45,402 bases of DNA from Helicobacter sp. (GTDB taxonomy: Bacteria > Campylobacterota > Campylobacteria > Campylobacterales > Helicobacteraceae), in assembly GCF_029067145.1 (NCBI RefSeq), contig NZ_JAIEFA010000053.1, positions 1 to 45,402 on the forward strand, written 5' to 3'. Numbering within the stretch: position 1 is the stretch's first letter; every line of letters begins with the position of its first letter. The position numbers were made by a program, and so were the translations under genes. A model generated the notes under the pieces. That model did no database searches, was not told the origin of the DNA, and saw only the letters and a program-made list of their open reading frames with translations. Below, piece after piece: positions 25,743 through 33,969 of the stretch.

Positions 25743-26183
25743 ATGGAAATCAATAGAGAAGAGTTTGAAGAATATGTTGTAAATATTGGACGCGTAACAA
25801 AAGTTGTTAAAGGGGGTCGTAGATTCCGCTTTAATGCTTTGGTAGTCGTAGGAAATAAGGCTGGCTTGGTTGGATTTGGACTTGGCAAAGCAAAAGAAGT
25901 GCCTGATGCAATTAAAAAAGCTATTGATGATGCCTTCAAAAATATCATCAAAGTAAATATTAAAGGCACAACTATTGCGCACGATGTGCAAGAGAAATAT
26001 AATTCTAGCGTTGTTTTACTAAAGCCGGCAAGTGAGGGAACGGGTGTTATTGCTGGTGGTTCAGTTCGTCCGGTATTAGAAAAGGCAGGGATTAAGGACA
26101 TTTTGACAAAATCATTAGGTTCAAATAATCCTTACAATGTTGTGCGTGCCACCATTGAAGCCCTTTCCAAGGTTAAAGCGTAA
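25743..26183 (+). CDS. rpsE: 30S ribosomal protein S5
   Basis: A 146-aa protein at the mRNA entry with a role in decoding fidelity. The N-terminal dsRBD-like region has VTKVVKGGRRFRFNALVVVG; the signature SEGTGVIAGGSVRPVLEKAG is intact. It is shorter than the 167-aa E. coli protein. AGGGGATAAT precedes ATG 25743. Only 12 nt separate it from rplO, so there is no rpmD (L30) between them. Confidence 0.97.
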   Translation: MEINREEFEEYVVNIGRVTKVVKGGRRFRFNALVVVGNKAGLVGFGLGKAKEVPDAIKKAIDDAFKNIIKVNIKGTTIAHDVQEKYNSSVVLLKPASEGTGVIAGGSVRPVLEKAGIKDILTKSLGSNNPYNVVRATIEALSKVKA

Positions 26184-26195
26184 AGAGGAGAGAGT

Positions 26196-26597
26196 ATGGC
26201 ATTAGAAAATCTAGCACCTGCAAAAGGTAGTGTTAAAAAAATTAAAAGAGTAGGACGGGGACAAGGAAGCGGTATGGGCAAAACCTCTACAAGAGGCGGT
26301 AAAGGTCAAACTGCAAGAACAGGCTCTAAACAGAAAAGAGGTTTTGAGGGCGGGCAACAACCTTTGCAAAGACGTCTTCCAAAAGTTGGCTTTACAAGTC
26401 GTGCAGTCAAGCCTTATGTGATTAATGTAGAATTCATTAAAGCAATTATGAAACTAGAAGAAATTACTTTTGAAACCATTAGAGCGGTTCATAAGTTTCC
26501 GTCTTATGCCACAAAGATCAAATTAATTGGTGTAAATGCTAAGAATCTTACATCAAAAATCAAAGATGAAAGAATCACAACAAGCGGACAAAAATAA
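26196..26597 (+). CDS. rplO: 50S ribosomal protein L15
   Basis: A 133-aa protein with the long Gly/Lys/Arg-rich extension GRGQGSGMGKTSTRGGKGQT that runs into the 50S core, then the conserved GGQQPLQRRLPKVGF. AGAGGAGAGAGT precedes ATG 26196. The stop overlaps the secY start by one base (TAATG), coupling ribosome and translocon synthesis. Confidence 0.97.
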   Translation: MALENLAPAKGSVKKIKRVGRGQGSGMGKTSTRGGKGQTARTGSKQKRGFEGGQQPLQRRLPKVGFTSRAVKPYVINVEFIKAIMKLEEITFETIRAVHKFPSYATKIKLIGVNAKNLTSKIKDERITTSGQK

Positions 26598-27856
26598 TGA
26601 ACAAGACAATCGTCAATAAGATTCTTATTACTTTAGGCTTTCTTTTAGCCTATCGTGTATTGGCTTATGTTCCTGTTCCAGGCGTGGATACGACGGTGAT
26701 TAAAGCTTTTTTTGATAACAACGCTTCCAATGCTTTGGGTTTATTTAATATGTTTAGCGGTAATGCAGTGGAGAGACTTAGTATTATTTCTCTTGGGATT
26801 ATGCCTTATATTACAGCTTCTATTATTATGGAACTCCTTGCTGCGACATTTCCAAATCTTGGGAAAATGAAAAAAGAACGTGATGGAATGCAGAAATATA
26901 TGCAAATTATACGTTATACCACTGTTGCGATTACATTGATTCAAGCTATTGGTGTTTCTATTGGATTAAAAAGCTTGGGCACAGGAGCAAATGGCGCAAT
27001 TATGATTGATATGAATGTTTTTATCGCTATTTCTGCTTTTTCTATGCTCTGTGGAACAATGCTCTTAATGTGGATTGGAGAACAAATTACACAAAGAGGC
27101 ATTGGCAATGGAATCAGCTTAATTATCTTTGGGGGAATTGTATCTGGAATCCCAAGTGCAATCGCAGGGACATTTAACTTAGTCAATACAAATCAAATTA
27201 GTTGGCTTGTGTTGCTGTTTATCGCTGTGGTTATCGTGGTAACTGTTGCTAGCATTATTTTTATAGAATTAGGCGAGCGCAGGATTCCTATTTCTTATTC
27301 TCGTAAGGTAGTTATGCAGAATCAAGACAAACGCATTATGAATTACATTCCTATTAAGATGAATTTAAGTGGAGTGATTCCTCCCATTTTCGCGTCAGCT
27401 CTTTTAATGTTTCCTAGCACAATTCTGCAAAGCTCCTCTAATAGCGTTGTAATGCAAATTGCTGATTTTTTGAATCCCAATGGTTATTTATATAATGTGT
27501 TGATGTTCTTTTTAGTGGTATTTTTTGCATATTTTTATGCTTCTATTGTATTCAATGCGAAAGATATTTCAGAGAATCTTAAACGTCAAGGTGGATTTAT
27601 ACCCGGCATTAGACCGGGCGAGGGTACAGCAAATTTCTTGACGGAAGTTGCAAATAAACTAACCTTTTGGGGTGCTTTATATTTAGCAATTATTGCAACT
27701 TTGCCATGGGTTTTGGTAAAAGCTTCTGGAGTTCCATTTTATTTTGGAGGAACAGCTGTTTTGATTGTTGTCCAAGTTGCAGTGGATACAATGCGCAAAA
27801 TTGAAGCTCAAATTTATATGAATAAGTATAAAACACTTAGTGCAGTGGGATTATAA
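26597..27856 (+). CDS. secY: Preprotein translocase subunit SecY
   Basis: A 419-aa inner-membrane protein with ten predicted helices, the channel of the Sec translocon with SecE and SecG. It has the first-helix region ILITLGFLLAYRVLAYVPVP followed by GVDTTV, the plug-region sequence near LGIMPYITASIIMELLA, the ITQRGIGNGISLIIFGGIVS segment, and the cytoplasmic loop RRIPISYSRKV. It ends IYMNKYKTLSAVGL. The stop overlaps the map start by one base. The gene order secY-map without adk between them is as in other Campylobacterota. Confidence 0.98.
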   Translation: MNKTIVNKILITLGFLLAYRVLAYVPVPGVDTTVIKAFFDNNASNALGLFNMFSGNAVERLSIISLGIMPYITASIIMELLAATFPNLGKMKKERDGMQKYMQIIRYTTVAITLIQAIGVSIGLKSLGTGANGAIMIDMNVFIAISAFSMLCGTMLLMWIGEQITQRGIGNGISLIIFGGIVSGIPSAIAGTFNLVNTNQISWLVLLFIAVVIVVTVASIIFIELGERRIPISYSRKVVMQNQDKRIMNYIPIKMNLSGVIPPIFASALLMFPSTILQSSSNSVVMQIADFLNPNGYLYNVLMFFLVVFFAYFYASIVFNAKDISENLKRQGGFIPGIRPGEGTANFLTEVANKLTFWGALYLAIIATLPWVLVKASGVPFYFGGTAVLIVVQVAVDTMRKIEAQIYMNKYKTLSAVGL

Positions 27857-28614
27857 TGTCAATTGCAATTAGAAAGCCCTCTGAAATTGAAGCTTTAAGG
27901 GCTGCAAACAGAATTGTAGGCAAAACTCTAAATCATCTTAAAAGCCAAATCAAGCCTGGTATTACTTTAAAAGAACTAGACCAAATGGGCGAAGAAATGA
28001 TTCGCTCTTGCGGAGCAACCCCTTCTTTTAAGGGGCTTTATGGATTTCCCGGTTCTATTTGTATTTCGGTTAATGAAGTCATTATACACGGAATCCCAAA
28101 TGATTATAAATTGCAAGAGGGAGACATTGTGGGACTTGATATTGGCACACAACTCAATGGTTGGTATGGTGATGCGGCAATTACTTGCGGTGTGGGTAAT
28201 ATTTCTCAAAGTGATCAGCGGTTGATTGCTTGTTCTAAGGACGCCTTGTATTTTGCTATTAGTCAAATTAAAGTAGGTATGCATTTTAAAGAATTAAGTG
28301 CGCTGATAGAGCAATTCATTTTGGATTATGGTTATGTCCCTTTGCGTGGTTTTTGTGGTCATGGAATCGGTAGAAAACCGCACGAAGAGCCAGAGATTCC
28401 TAATTATTTGGAAGGAAAAAAAGCTAAGCAAGGTGATAAAATCAAAGAAGGAATGGTTTTTTGTATTGAGCCAATGATTTGTCAAAAGGAAAGTGAGCCT
28501 GTCATCTTGGAAGATGATTGGAGTGTAGTTTCAGTAGATGGATTAAGGGGAAGCCATTATGAACACACGGTGGCAATTATTAAGAATAAAGCTGAAATTT
28601 TATCTTTGGAATAA
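27856..28614 (+). CDS. map: Methionine aminopeptidase type I
   Basis: A 252-aa metalloenzyme that removes the initiator Met from nascent proteins. The metal-ligand series is complete: two Asp in VGLDIGTQLNGWYGDAAITC, the His in GFCGHGIGRKPHEEPEIPNY, the Glu in FCIEPM, and the last Glu in HYEHTVAI. It is coupled to secY through a TAATG overlap. Confidence 0.98.
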   Translation: MSIAIRKPSEIEALRAANRIVGKTLNHLKSQIKPGITLKELDQMGEEMIRSCGATPSFKGLYGFPGSICISVNEVIIHGIPNDYKLQEGDIVGLDIGTQLNGWYGDAAITCGVGNISQSDQRLIACSKDALYFAISQIKVGMHFKELSALIEQFILDYGYVPLRGFCGHGIGRKPHEEPEIPNYLEGKKAKQGDKIKEGMVFCIEPMICQKESEPVILEDDWSVVSVDGLRGSHYEHTVAIIKNKAEILSLE

Positions 28615-28634
28615 AGAGGTCAAAAGGAAAATAA

Positions 28635-28853
28635 GTGGCAAAAGATGATGTAATTGAAGTAGATGGAATCGTAAAGGAAGCTTTACCAAATGCAACCTTT
28701 CGTGTGGAGCTTGAAAATGGACATATTATTTTATGTCATATTGCTGGACGTATGCGAATGCATTATATTAAGATTCTACAAGGCGATAAAGTAAAGCTAG
28801 AATTAACTCCTTATAGCTTAGATAAAGGAAGAATTACTTTTAGATATAAGTAG
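28635..28853 (+). CDS. infA: Translation initiation factor IF-1
   Basis: A 72-aa OB-fold factor that occupies the 30S A site during initiation. MAKDDVIEVDGIVKEALPNA and GHIILCHIAGRMRMHYIKIL are typical. The start codon is GTG (28635), preceded by AAAAGGAAAATAA, so initiation may be weaker than for its neighbours. It is the last gene before a 268-nt break in the superoperon. Confidence 0.97.
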   Translation: MAKDDVIEVDGIVKEALPNATFRVELENGHIILCHIAGRMRMHYIKILQGDKVKLELTPYSLDKGRITFRYK

Positions 28854-28872
28854 TTTTTAATAAGAATTTAAA

Positions 28873-28878
28873 TATAAT
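28873..28878 (+). promoter_or_regulatory. Candidate -10 of an internal promoter before rpmJ
   Basis: TATAAT lies 20 nt after the infA stop, in AATATAATCTG. A start near 28885 would give a leader of about 237 nt ahead of rpmJ. No good -35 is seen, which is normal in this group. Confidence 0.5.
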
Positions 28879-28884
28879 CTGCTC

Positions 28885-29121
28885 TTTATTGCAAAAATTA
28901 AACTTAAAACTAAAATTTTTTAGTTTTTAAAGTTTTAAATTGCGACATAGTCGTTTGGGTGATATTGGATAAGCCTTTGAGGACTATAAACTCAATGCCT
29001 ATTGAGAAATGGGAAGTGATAAAATCTTTTTAAAACATTCCAAAGGCATAGTTTAGATATTTTCTAAATGGGACGCTAAAGTATTATATAAGGCATTTGC
29101 CTTTGAAGTTAGGAGTAAGCT
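28885..29121 (+). promoter_or_regulatory. Structured leader before rpmJ-rpsM-rpsK-rpsD-rpoA-rplQ
   Basis: Three local structures are visible: an AT-only-type hairpin with 10-bp arms AAAACTAAAA (28906-28915) and TTTTAGTTTT (28918-28927); a perfect hairpin CTCAAT-GCCT-ATTGAG (28991-29006); and a choice between CAAAGGCA (29041-29048) pairing with TGCCTTTG (29098-29105) and the short local hairpin AGGCA-TT-TGCCT (29091-29102). The last choice sits 5 nt before the rpmJ ribosome binding site (29111-29115). S4 controls the alpha operon in E. coli by binding its leader RNA; a comparable role here is inference. Confidence 0.4.
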
Positions 29122-29235
29122 ATGAAAGTGAGACCTTCTGTCAAAAAAATGTGCGACAAATGCAAGGTTATTAAGAGAAAAGGCGTGATTCGAGTGATTT
29201 GCGAGAATCCAAAACATAAACAAAGACAAGGATAA
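29122..29235 (+). CDS. rpmJ: 50S ribosomal protein L36 (zinc form)
   Basis: A 37-aa protein, MKVRPSVKKMCDKCKVIKRK and onward, with the complete zinc ribbon Cys11, Cys14, Cys27 and His32. AGGAG at 29111-29115 is 6 nt before the ATG. It is the first gene of the alpha-operon half, 11 nt ahead of rpsM. Confidence 0.97.
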   Translation: MKVRPSVKKMCDKCKVIKRKGVIRVICENPKHKQRQG

Positions 29236-29246
29236 AAGGAAAAATA

Positions 29247-29615
29247 ATGGCGAGAATTGCTGGTGTTGATTTACCCAAAAAAAAGAGAATTGAATATGCT
29301 TTAACCTATATTTATGGTATTGGTTTAAAGACATCAAGAGATATTTTAAATGCTGTAAATATTTCTTATGACAAAAGGGTTCAAGACCTTGGTGAAGACG
29401 AAATTTCTTCTATTGCAAAAGAAATACAATCTCATCATATCGTAGAGGGTGATTTGCGCAAAAAAGTTACAATGGACATTAAAGCTCTTATGGATTTAGG
29501 AAACTATCGTGGTCTTAGACATCGTAAAGGTCTGCCTGTTCGCGGTCAAACAACAAAAAATAATGCAAGAACGCGTAAAGGTAAGAAAAAAACTGTTGGT
29601 AGTGCATCAAAATAG
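29247..29615 (+). CDS. rpsM: 30S ribosomal protein S13
   Basis: A 122-aa protein of the 30S head that contacts the P-site tRNA and 50S. It starts MARIAGVDLPKKKRIEYALT and has the basic tail signature YRGLRHRKGLPVRGQTTKNN then ARTRKGKKKTVG. AAAAGGAAAAATA precedes ATG 29247. Confidence 0.98.
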   Translation: MARIAGVDLPKKKRIEYALTYIYGIGLKTSRDILNAVNISYDKRVQDLGEDEISSIAKEIQSHHIVEGDLRKKVTMDIKALMDLGNYRGLRHRKGLPVRGQTTKNNARTRKGKKKTVGSASK

Positions 29616-29624
29616 GAGTAAATA

Positions 29625-30017
29625 ATGGCTAAAAGAAATGTAAATAAAAAAAGAATTGTTAAGAAAAATATTGCAAAAGGAATCATTCATATTTCGGCTG
29701 CTTTTAACAATACAAGCGTAACCATCACAGATGAAATGGGAAATGTTATTTGCTGGAGCACAGCAGGTGCATTAGGTTTTAAAGGAAGCAAAAAATCAAC
29801 TCCTTATGCTGCTCAACAAGCAGTAGAGGATGCAGTTTCCAAAGCAAAAGAACATGGAATCAAGGAATTAGGAGTAAAAATTCAAGGTCCGGGTAGCGGT
29901 AGAGAAACTGCGGTAAAAAGTTTAGGAAGCATTGAAGGCATTAAAGTTTTATGGTTTAAAGATGTTACACCATTGCCACATAATGGTTGTCGTGCGCCAA
30001 AACGAAGAAGAGTGTAA
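29625..30017 (+). CDS. rpsK: 30S ribosomal protein S11
   Basis: A 130-aa platform protein at the Shine-Dalgarno exit. ITDEMGNVICWSTAGALGFK and the ending TPLPHNGCRAPKRRRV are conserved. AGGAGTAAATA precedes ATG 29625. Confidence 0.98.
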   Translation: MAKRNVNKKRIVKKNIAKGIIHISAAFNNTSVTITDEMGNVICWSTAGALGFKGSKKSTPYAAQQAVEDAVSKAKEHGIKELGVKIQGPGSGRETAVKSLGSIEGIKVLWFKDVTPLPHNGCRAPKRRRV

Positions 30018-30026
30018 GGAGAGATA

Positions 30027-30653
30027 ATGGCTAGATATAGAGGTCCTGTTGAAAAAATTGAAAGAAGATTCGGTGTTAGTCTTGCACTAAAAGGCGAGCG
30101 TAGATTAGCAGGGAAAAGTGCATTAGATAAGCGTCCTTATGGTCCGGGACAACACGGGCAAAGAAGAGGGAAAATTTCGGAATATGGGATTCAGCTTCGT
30201 GAAAAACAAAAAGCAAGAATGATGTATGGAATCTCTGAAAAGCAATTCCATTCAATTTTCGTTGAGGCGAATCGTTTAGAAGGTAATACGGGAGAAAATC
30301 TTGTCAAACTCATTGAAAGAAGATTGGATAATGTTGTTTATAGGATGGGTTTTGCTACGACAAGACGTTTTGCAAGGCAATTGGTTGTGCATGGACATAT
30401 TCTTGTAAATGGCAAAAAAATAGACATTCCTTCCTTTCTTGTAGAAGTAGGACAAAAGATAGAAATTTGTGAAAAAAGCAAAAAAAATCCACAAATTCAA
30501 AGAGCAATTGAGCTAACAAAGCAAACAGGAATCGTCCCTTGGGTAGATGTGGATCAAGATAAAGTATTTGGAATCTTTACGCGCTTGCCAGAAAGAGAAG
30601 AGGTAGTAATTCCAATTGAAGAAAGGCTCATTGTTGAGTTGTATTCTAAATAA
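30027..30653 (+). CDS. rpsD: 30S ribosomal protein S4
   Basis: A 208-aa primary assembly protein and, in many bacteria, the repressor of its own operon. It has GPGQHGQRRGKISEYGIQLR at the N-terminus and the S4 RNA-binding domain RRFARQLVVHGHILVNGKKI. The N-terminal Cys zinc knuckle is absent, as in other C- forms. AAGGAGAGATA precedes ATG 30027. Confidence 0.98.
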   Translation: MARYRGPVEKIERRFGVSLALKGERRLAGKSALDKRPYGPGQHGQRRGKISEYGIQLREKQKARMMYGISEKQFHSIFVEANRLEGNTGENLVKLIERRLDNVVYRMGFATTRRFARQLVVHGHILVNGKKIDIPSFLVEVGQKIEICEKSKKNPQIQRAIELTKQTGIVPWVDVDQDKVFGIFTRLPEREEVVIPIEERLIVELYSK

Positions 30654-30672
30654 TTTGTAGGAAGGTGTTAGT

Positions 30673-31662
30673 ATGAAAAGTATTAAAACTTCTCCACATG
30701 TTCCAACAAAAATTGAGGTAAAGGAAATTAGCGTCAATAGAGTTCAAATCATTGCTTACCCTTTTGAATCAGGGTATGCAATTACTTTAGCGCACCCTTT
30801 GCGTAGATTATTGCTTGGAAGTTCTGTTGGTTTCGCTCCTATTGCGTTGCGAATTGCTGGTGTAGCACACGAATTTGATTCCGTGCGTGGTATGGTAGAG
30901 GATGTATCACATTTTATCGTGAATCTTAAGACGATTCGCTTTAAAGGTAAAGATGAAAGCGAAAGTATCAGTGTAGATTATAAATTTACAGGTCCAAAGG
31001 TTATCACAGGTGCAGATTTGGCTAACGAATTAGTAGAAGTCGTTACTCCAAATGTTCATTTGGCAACCATTAATGAAGATGCGGTATTGAATTTTTCTAT
31101 TGTAATTTGTAGAGGAATTGGTTATGTGCCAAGCGAAGAGATTCGTAATCAAGTACCAGAAGGTTTTATGCCACTTGATTCTTATTTCACACCCGTTACA
31201 AATGTTACCTATAATACTGAAAATATGCTTGTAGAAGATGACCCGAATTATGAAAAAGTGATTTTTGATATTCAGACTGATGGTCAGGTAGAGCCACTAA
31301 CAGCTTTCAAAAATGCTTTAAGTGTAATGCACAAACAAATGGCTATTTTCAATACAGAACTTAACATTGAAGTGCCAGAAATCAATAATGGAGATGAAGA
31401 TCGTCCAGAAATCAAAACATTGTTGCAAACTATTGATAGTTTGAATTTTAGCGCGCGTTGCTTTAACTGCTTAGACAGGTCAGGCATTAAATATCTAGGA
31501 GAGCTTGTGCTTTTAAATGAAGACCAAATTAAAAACATTAAAAATTTAGGTAAAAAATCTTTAGATGAAATCACCACAAAGCTAGATGAACTAGGTTATC
31601 CTGTGGGTAAAGAAATTCCAGAAGATTTGGTTGCGCTACTTAAGAAAAAATTTTCTAACTAA
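30673..31662 (+). CDS. rpoA: DNA-directed RNA polymerase subunit alpha
   Basis: A 329-aa subunit that dimerises to nucleate RNA polymerase. The N-terminal domain has FESGYAITLAHPLRRLLLGS then SVGFAPIALRI, the conserved assembly region. The C-terminal DNA- and activator-binding domain is present (LNFSARCFNCLDRSGIKYLG, then KNIKNLGKKSLDEITTKLDE), with the Arg of the DNA contact. GGAAGGTGTTAGT precedes ATG 30673. Confidence 0.98.
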   Translation: MKSIKTSPHVPTKIEVKEISVNRVQIIAYPFESGYAITLAHPLRRLLLGSSVGFAPIALRIAGVAHEFDSVRGMVEDVSHFIVNLKTIRFKGKDESESISVDYKFTGPKVITGADLANELVEVVTPNVHLATINEDAVLNFSIVICRGIGYVPSEEIRNQVPEGFMPLDSYFTPVTNVTYNTENMLVEDDPNYEKVIFDIQTDGQVEPLTAFKNALSVMHKQMAIFNTELNIEVPEINNGDEDRPEIKTLLQTIDSLNFSARCFNCLDRSGIKYLGELVLLNEDQIKNIKNLGKKSLDEITTKLDELGYPVGKEIPEDLVALLKKKFSN

Positions 31663-31675
31663 AAAAGGATAAGAA

Positions 31676-32026
31676 ATGAGACACGGACACGGATATAGAA
31701 AGCTAGGGAGAACAAGCTCTCACAGAAAAGCTTTACTAAAAAATCTTTCAATTGCTTTAATTACTAGCGAAAAAATTGAAACTACATTGCCAAAGGCAAA
31801 AGAATTGCAAAGCTATTTTGAAAAACTCATTACAAAAGCAAAAAAAGGTGATTCTATGGCACATCGTTTGGTTTTCTCTCATTTGCAACATAAAGATTCT
31901 GTGAAAAAATTAGTCAAAGAGATTGCACCAAAGTATGCTAGCAAAAATGGTGGTTACACAAGAATTATCAAAACAAGAATGAGGGTAGGCGACGCTGCTA
32001 CTATGGCAATTGTAGAGCTTGTATAG
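31676..32026 (+). CDS. rplQ: 50S ribosomal protein L17
   Basis: A 116-aa protein starting MRHGHGYRKLGRTSSHRKAL, the universal signature, and ending GDAATMAIVELV. It closes the superoperon, as usual after rpoA. AAAAAAGGATAAGAA precedes ATG 31676. The 168-nt spacer that follows shows a weak TTGCGC/GTGCAA hairpin at 32104-32119 but no convincing terminator. Confidence 0.98.
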   Translation: MRHGHGYRKLGRTSSHRKALLKNLSIALITSEKIETTLPKAKELQSYFEKLITKAKKGDSMAHRLVFSHLQHKDSVKKLVKEIAPKYASKNGGYTRIIKTRMRVGDAATMAIVELV

Positions 32027-32136
32027 CTTAGATTTCGTATTTGGTGCTTTTGGTGGTGAATCCCCTAGGCACAAAATGCAAATATTATTTCTCACAACAA
32101 TACTTGCGCAATAGTGCAAAAACTTGAATCTTTCTC

Positions 32137-32166
32137 TTGATTTTTATCCTCAAATACCGATATAGT
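32137..32166 (+). promoter_or_regulatory. Candidate promoter of the 175-aa DUF6033-like gene
   Basis: TTGATT (32137-32142) and TATAGT (32161-32166) are separated by 18 bp, 28 nt before the start codon. Confidence 0.45.
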
Positions 32167-32194
32167 TTATGTGATTTTGTTTAAGGAGTAAGTA

Positions 32195-32722
32195 ATGGCG
32201 GTGCAAATGAGTGATATTTATGTTTCACAAGCGGCGTATGATTATGTGAAAAGCCAAAGATTTAGTGAGGCAAAAGAATCAGAAAATACAGATTCTAACA
32301 ATCCAAACGCAAATTCACTCTTAAGCGAACTTGCAAAGAAATATTCCAATTTTAAGTTTAATGCTAATACACAACAAGGCTTGAATAATCTTAGTATAGC
32401 CCCAAACATCTTACAAGAAATGGCACAAGACCCAAAGGTGCGAGAGAAATATGAGGCATTGATTTATGATATAAACGAGCTTGCTAAGAATCCACTTAGG
32501 AAGAATCTGCTAGGTGGTGAGATTGAAGCAAGTGGATTTGTGATTAATGCCGATGGTAGCGTGAGTGGTTGGAGTATTAGTCGCTCCAAGAGTGAATCTA
32601 ACGAGAAAAGCTATATAGAAAAAATGTTAGAAGAGCTAGAAAAAATCCGCAAAGAACGCGAGGAAAAAGAGGGGAGGAAAGAGGATTTTTCAGTAAATTT
32701 CACACTAAATGTGAAAGCCTAA
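32195..32722 (+). CDS. DUF6033-like protein, function unknown
   Basis: A 175-aa soluble protein with no signal peptide or membrane helix. An N-terminal part rich in Ser and Asn (KESENTDSNNPNANS) leads to a segment FNANTQQGLNNLSIAPNILQ, then MAQDPKVREKYEALIYDINE, then SGFVINADGSVSGWSISRSK. The C-terminal 40 residues are strongly charged (EKMLEELEKIRKEREEKEGR) and probably coiled coil. The middle pattern recalls DUF6033 proteins of Firmicutes and paralogues in Helicobacter, but this is from memory only. TTAAGGAGTAAGTA gives a strong binding site. It stands alone. Confidence 0.55.
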   Translation: MAVQMSDIYVSQAAYDYVKSQRFSEAKESENTDSNNPNANSLLSELAKKYSNFKFNANTQQGLNNLSIAPNILQEMAQDPKVREKYEALIYDINELAKNPLRKNLLGGEIEASGFVINADGSVSGWSISRSKSESNEKSYIEKMLEELEKIRKEREEKEGRKEDFSVNFTLNVKA

Positions 32723-32776
32723 AATTTTAAAATATAATTGCTTATACTTCACTGCTATATCGTTCAAATGCAAGTT

Positions 32777-32848
32777 GCAATCCATAATCTTGCAAATTAA
32801 AACACTTGCTGCACGTCCTTGCAAGGTAATGCCAAAAACAATCCATAA
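32777..32848. repeat. Dispersed repeat words, copy 3
   Basis: GCAATCCATAAT (32777-32788) and CAATCCATAA (32839-32848) occur twice here, in a 217-nt gap that holds no supported gene. The same word occurs at 659-670, 36260-36271 (GCGATCCATAAT) and 45027-45037. TTGCAA/TTGCAAGG words are interspersed. Confidence 0.55.
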
Positions 32849-32939
32849 CTTAGAATCTTGCGATTCCATCGTAGAGTTTTTATTGATACAACATTTACAG
32901 ATTGTTTTGCTTACAAGGCAGCAGAAAGTCGCCTTTATA

Positions 32940-33482
32940 CTATGCTTTTGGGCGGAATGCTTTGATAATCTCTTCGTCTGTTTCAAGGTAGCTTGCACCG
33001 ATTAAATCAAGGCAATAGGGAATCGCAGGAAAAACTGCGTCTAGGCATTCGCGGATAGATTTTGGTTTGCCGGGTAGATTGACGATGAGGCTTTTGCCCC
33101 GCACACCTGCACTTTGACGAGAAAGAATGGCGGTTGGTACATATTTTAAACTTACTTGGCGCATTAGCTCACCAAATCCCGGAAGCATTTTTTGGCAAAC
33201 TGCCTCTGTGGCTTCCGGTGTTACATCGCGCGGTGCTGGTCCTGTCCCACCTGTTGTTACAATCAAATCACAAAGCTCCCCATCGGCTAGCTCTATTAGA
33301 TTGCGCTTAATCTCCTCTAAATCGTCCCCAATCACACGATAAACGCATTCAAATGGCGTGATTAAGTATTGCTCCAAAGTTTCTTTGATTGCCTTGCCCG
33401 ATATGTCCTCATAGATTCCCGCACTCGCTCTATCGGATAGGGTTAAAACACCGATTTTTGCCTTTTTTTTATTTTTTTCCAT
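32940..33482 (-). CDS. mogA: Molybdopterin adenylyltransferase MogA
   Basis: A 180-aa enzyme that adenylates molybdopterin ahead of molybdate insertion. The fold signature VTTGGTGPAPRDVTPEATEA is intact, as is the later segment GKSLIVNLPGKPKSIRECLD. It starts at ATG 33482, 3 nt after the mobB stop, with AAGGAA inside mobB. It is the last of four molybdenum-cofactor genes in a row. The target enzymes (for example formate dehydrogenase) are not in the window. Confidence 0.95.
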   Translation of the reverse strand: MEKNKKKAKIGVLTLSDRASAGIYEDISGKAIKETLEQYLITPFECVYRVIGDDLEEIKRNLIELADGELCDLIVTTGGTGPAPRDVTPEATEAVCQKMLPGFGELMRQVSLKYVPTAILSRQSAGVRGKSLIVNLPGKPKSIRECLDAVFPAIPYCLDLIGASYLETDEEIIKAFRPKA

Positions 33483-33485
33483 TCT

Positions 33486-33968
33486 TCAAGATTCCTTTAT
33501 ATTAGTATCAATCCATTCTAAAATTTCTAAGGTGTTGTTGAGGTCTAAAAGGGGTAGGGCGCAGGATTCTAGGTTAGGAATACTAGAATCTGTCGCAATA
33601 GCTTGAATATAGGGTAAGAATCGCGTATCAAAGGAATCTCTAGCAACACAGATTCTAGGAAAGGGCAATGTTTTTAAGCCCTCTACAAAAAGATAATCAT
33701 AATCTACAAATTGTCCCACAAGGGATTCTATGCTTAAGGCTTTATGGAATCGCAAGGTGCTTCGCGTTGCTCCTAAAATTGCGACATCAGCACCTGTTTG
33801 GTAAAAACGCGCAGAATCCTTGCCCTCTACATCAAAAATTGCCTTATCCTTTGGGTCGTGTTTGATGATTCCTACGCGTTTATTTTGCGCCTTTAGGTGT
33901 AGGGATAATTTCTCAATAAGGGTTGTTTTGCCGCTATTAGAATTTCCTGTAAATGCGACTATTTTCAT
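33486..33968 (-). CDS. mobB: Molybdopterin-guanine dinucleotide biosynthesis protein MobB
   Basis: A 160-aa P-loop protein that assists addition of GMP to molybdopterin by MobA. The Walker A loop is G8-NSNSGKTT at residues 8-16. Further conserved segments are GIIKHDPKDKAIFDVEGKDS and DYLFVEGLKTLPFPRICVAR. It lies one base after moaE and 3 nt before mogA. MobA itself is not in the window. Confidence 0.93.
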   Translation of the reverse strand: MKIVAFTGNSNSGKTTLIEKLSLHLKAQNKRVGIIKHDPKDKAIFDVEGKDSARFYQTGADVAILGATRSTLRFHKALSIESLVGQFVDYDYLFVEGLKTLPFPRICVARDSFDTRFLPYIQAIATDSSIPNLESCALPLLDLNNTLEILEWIDTNIKES

Positions 33969-33969
33969 T

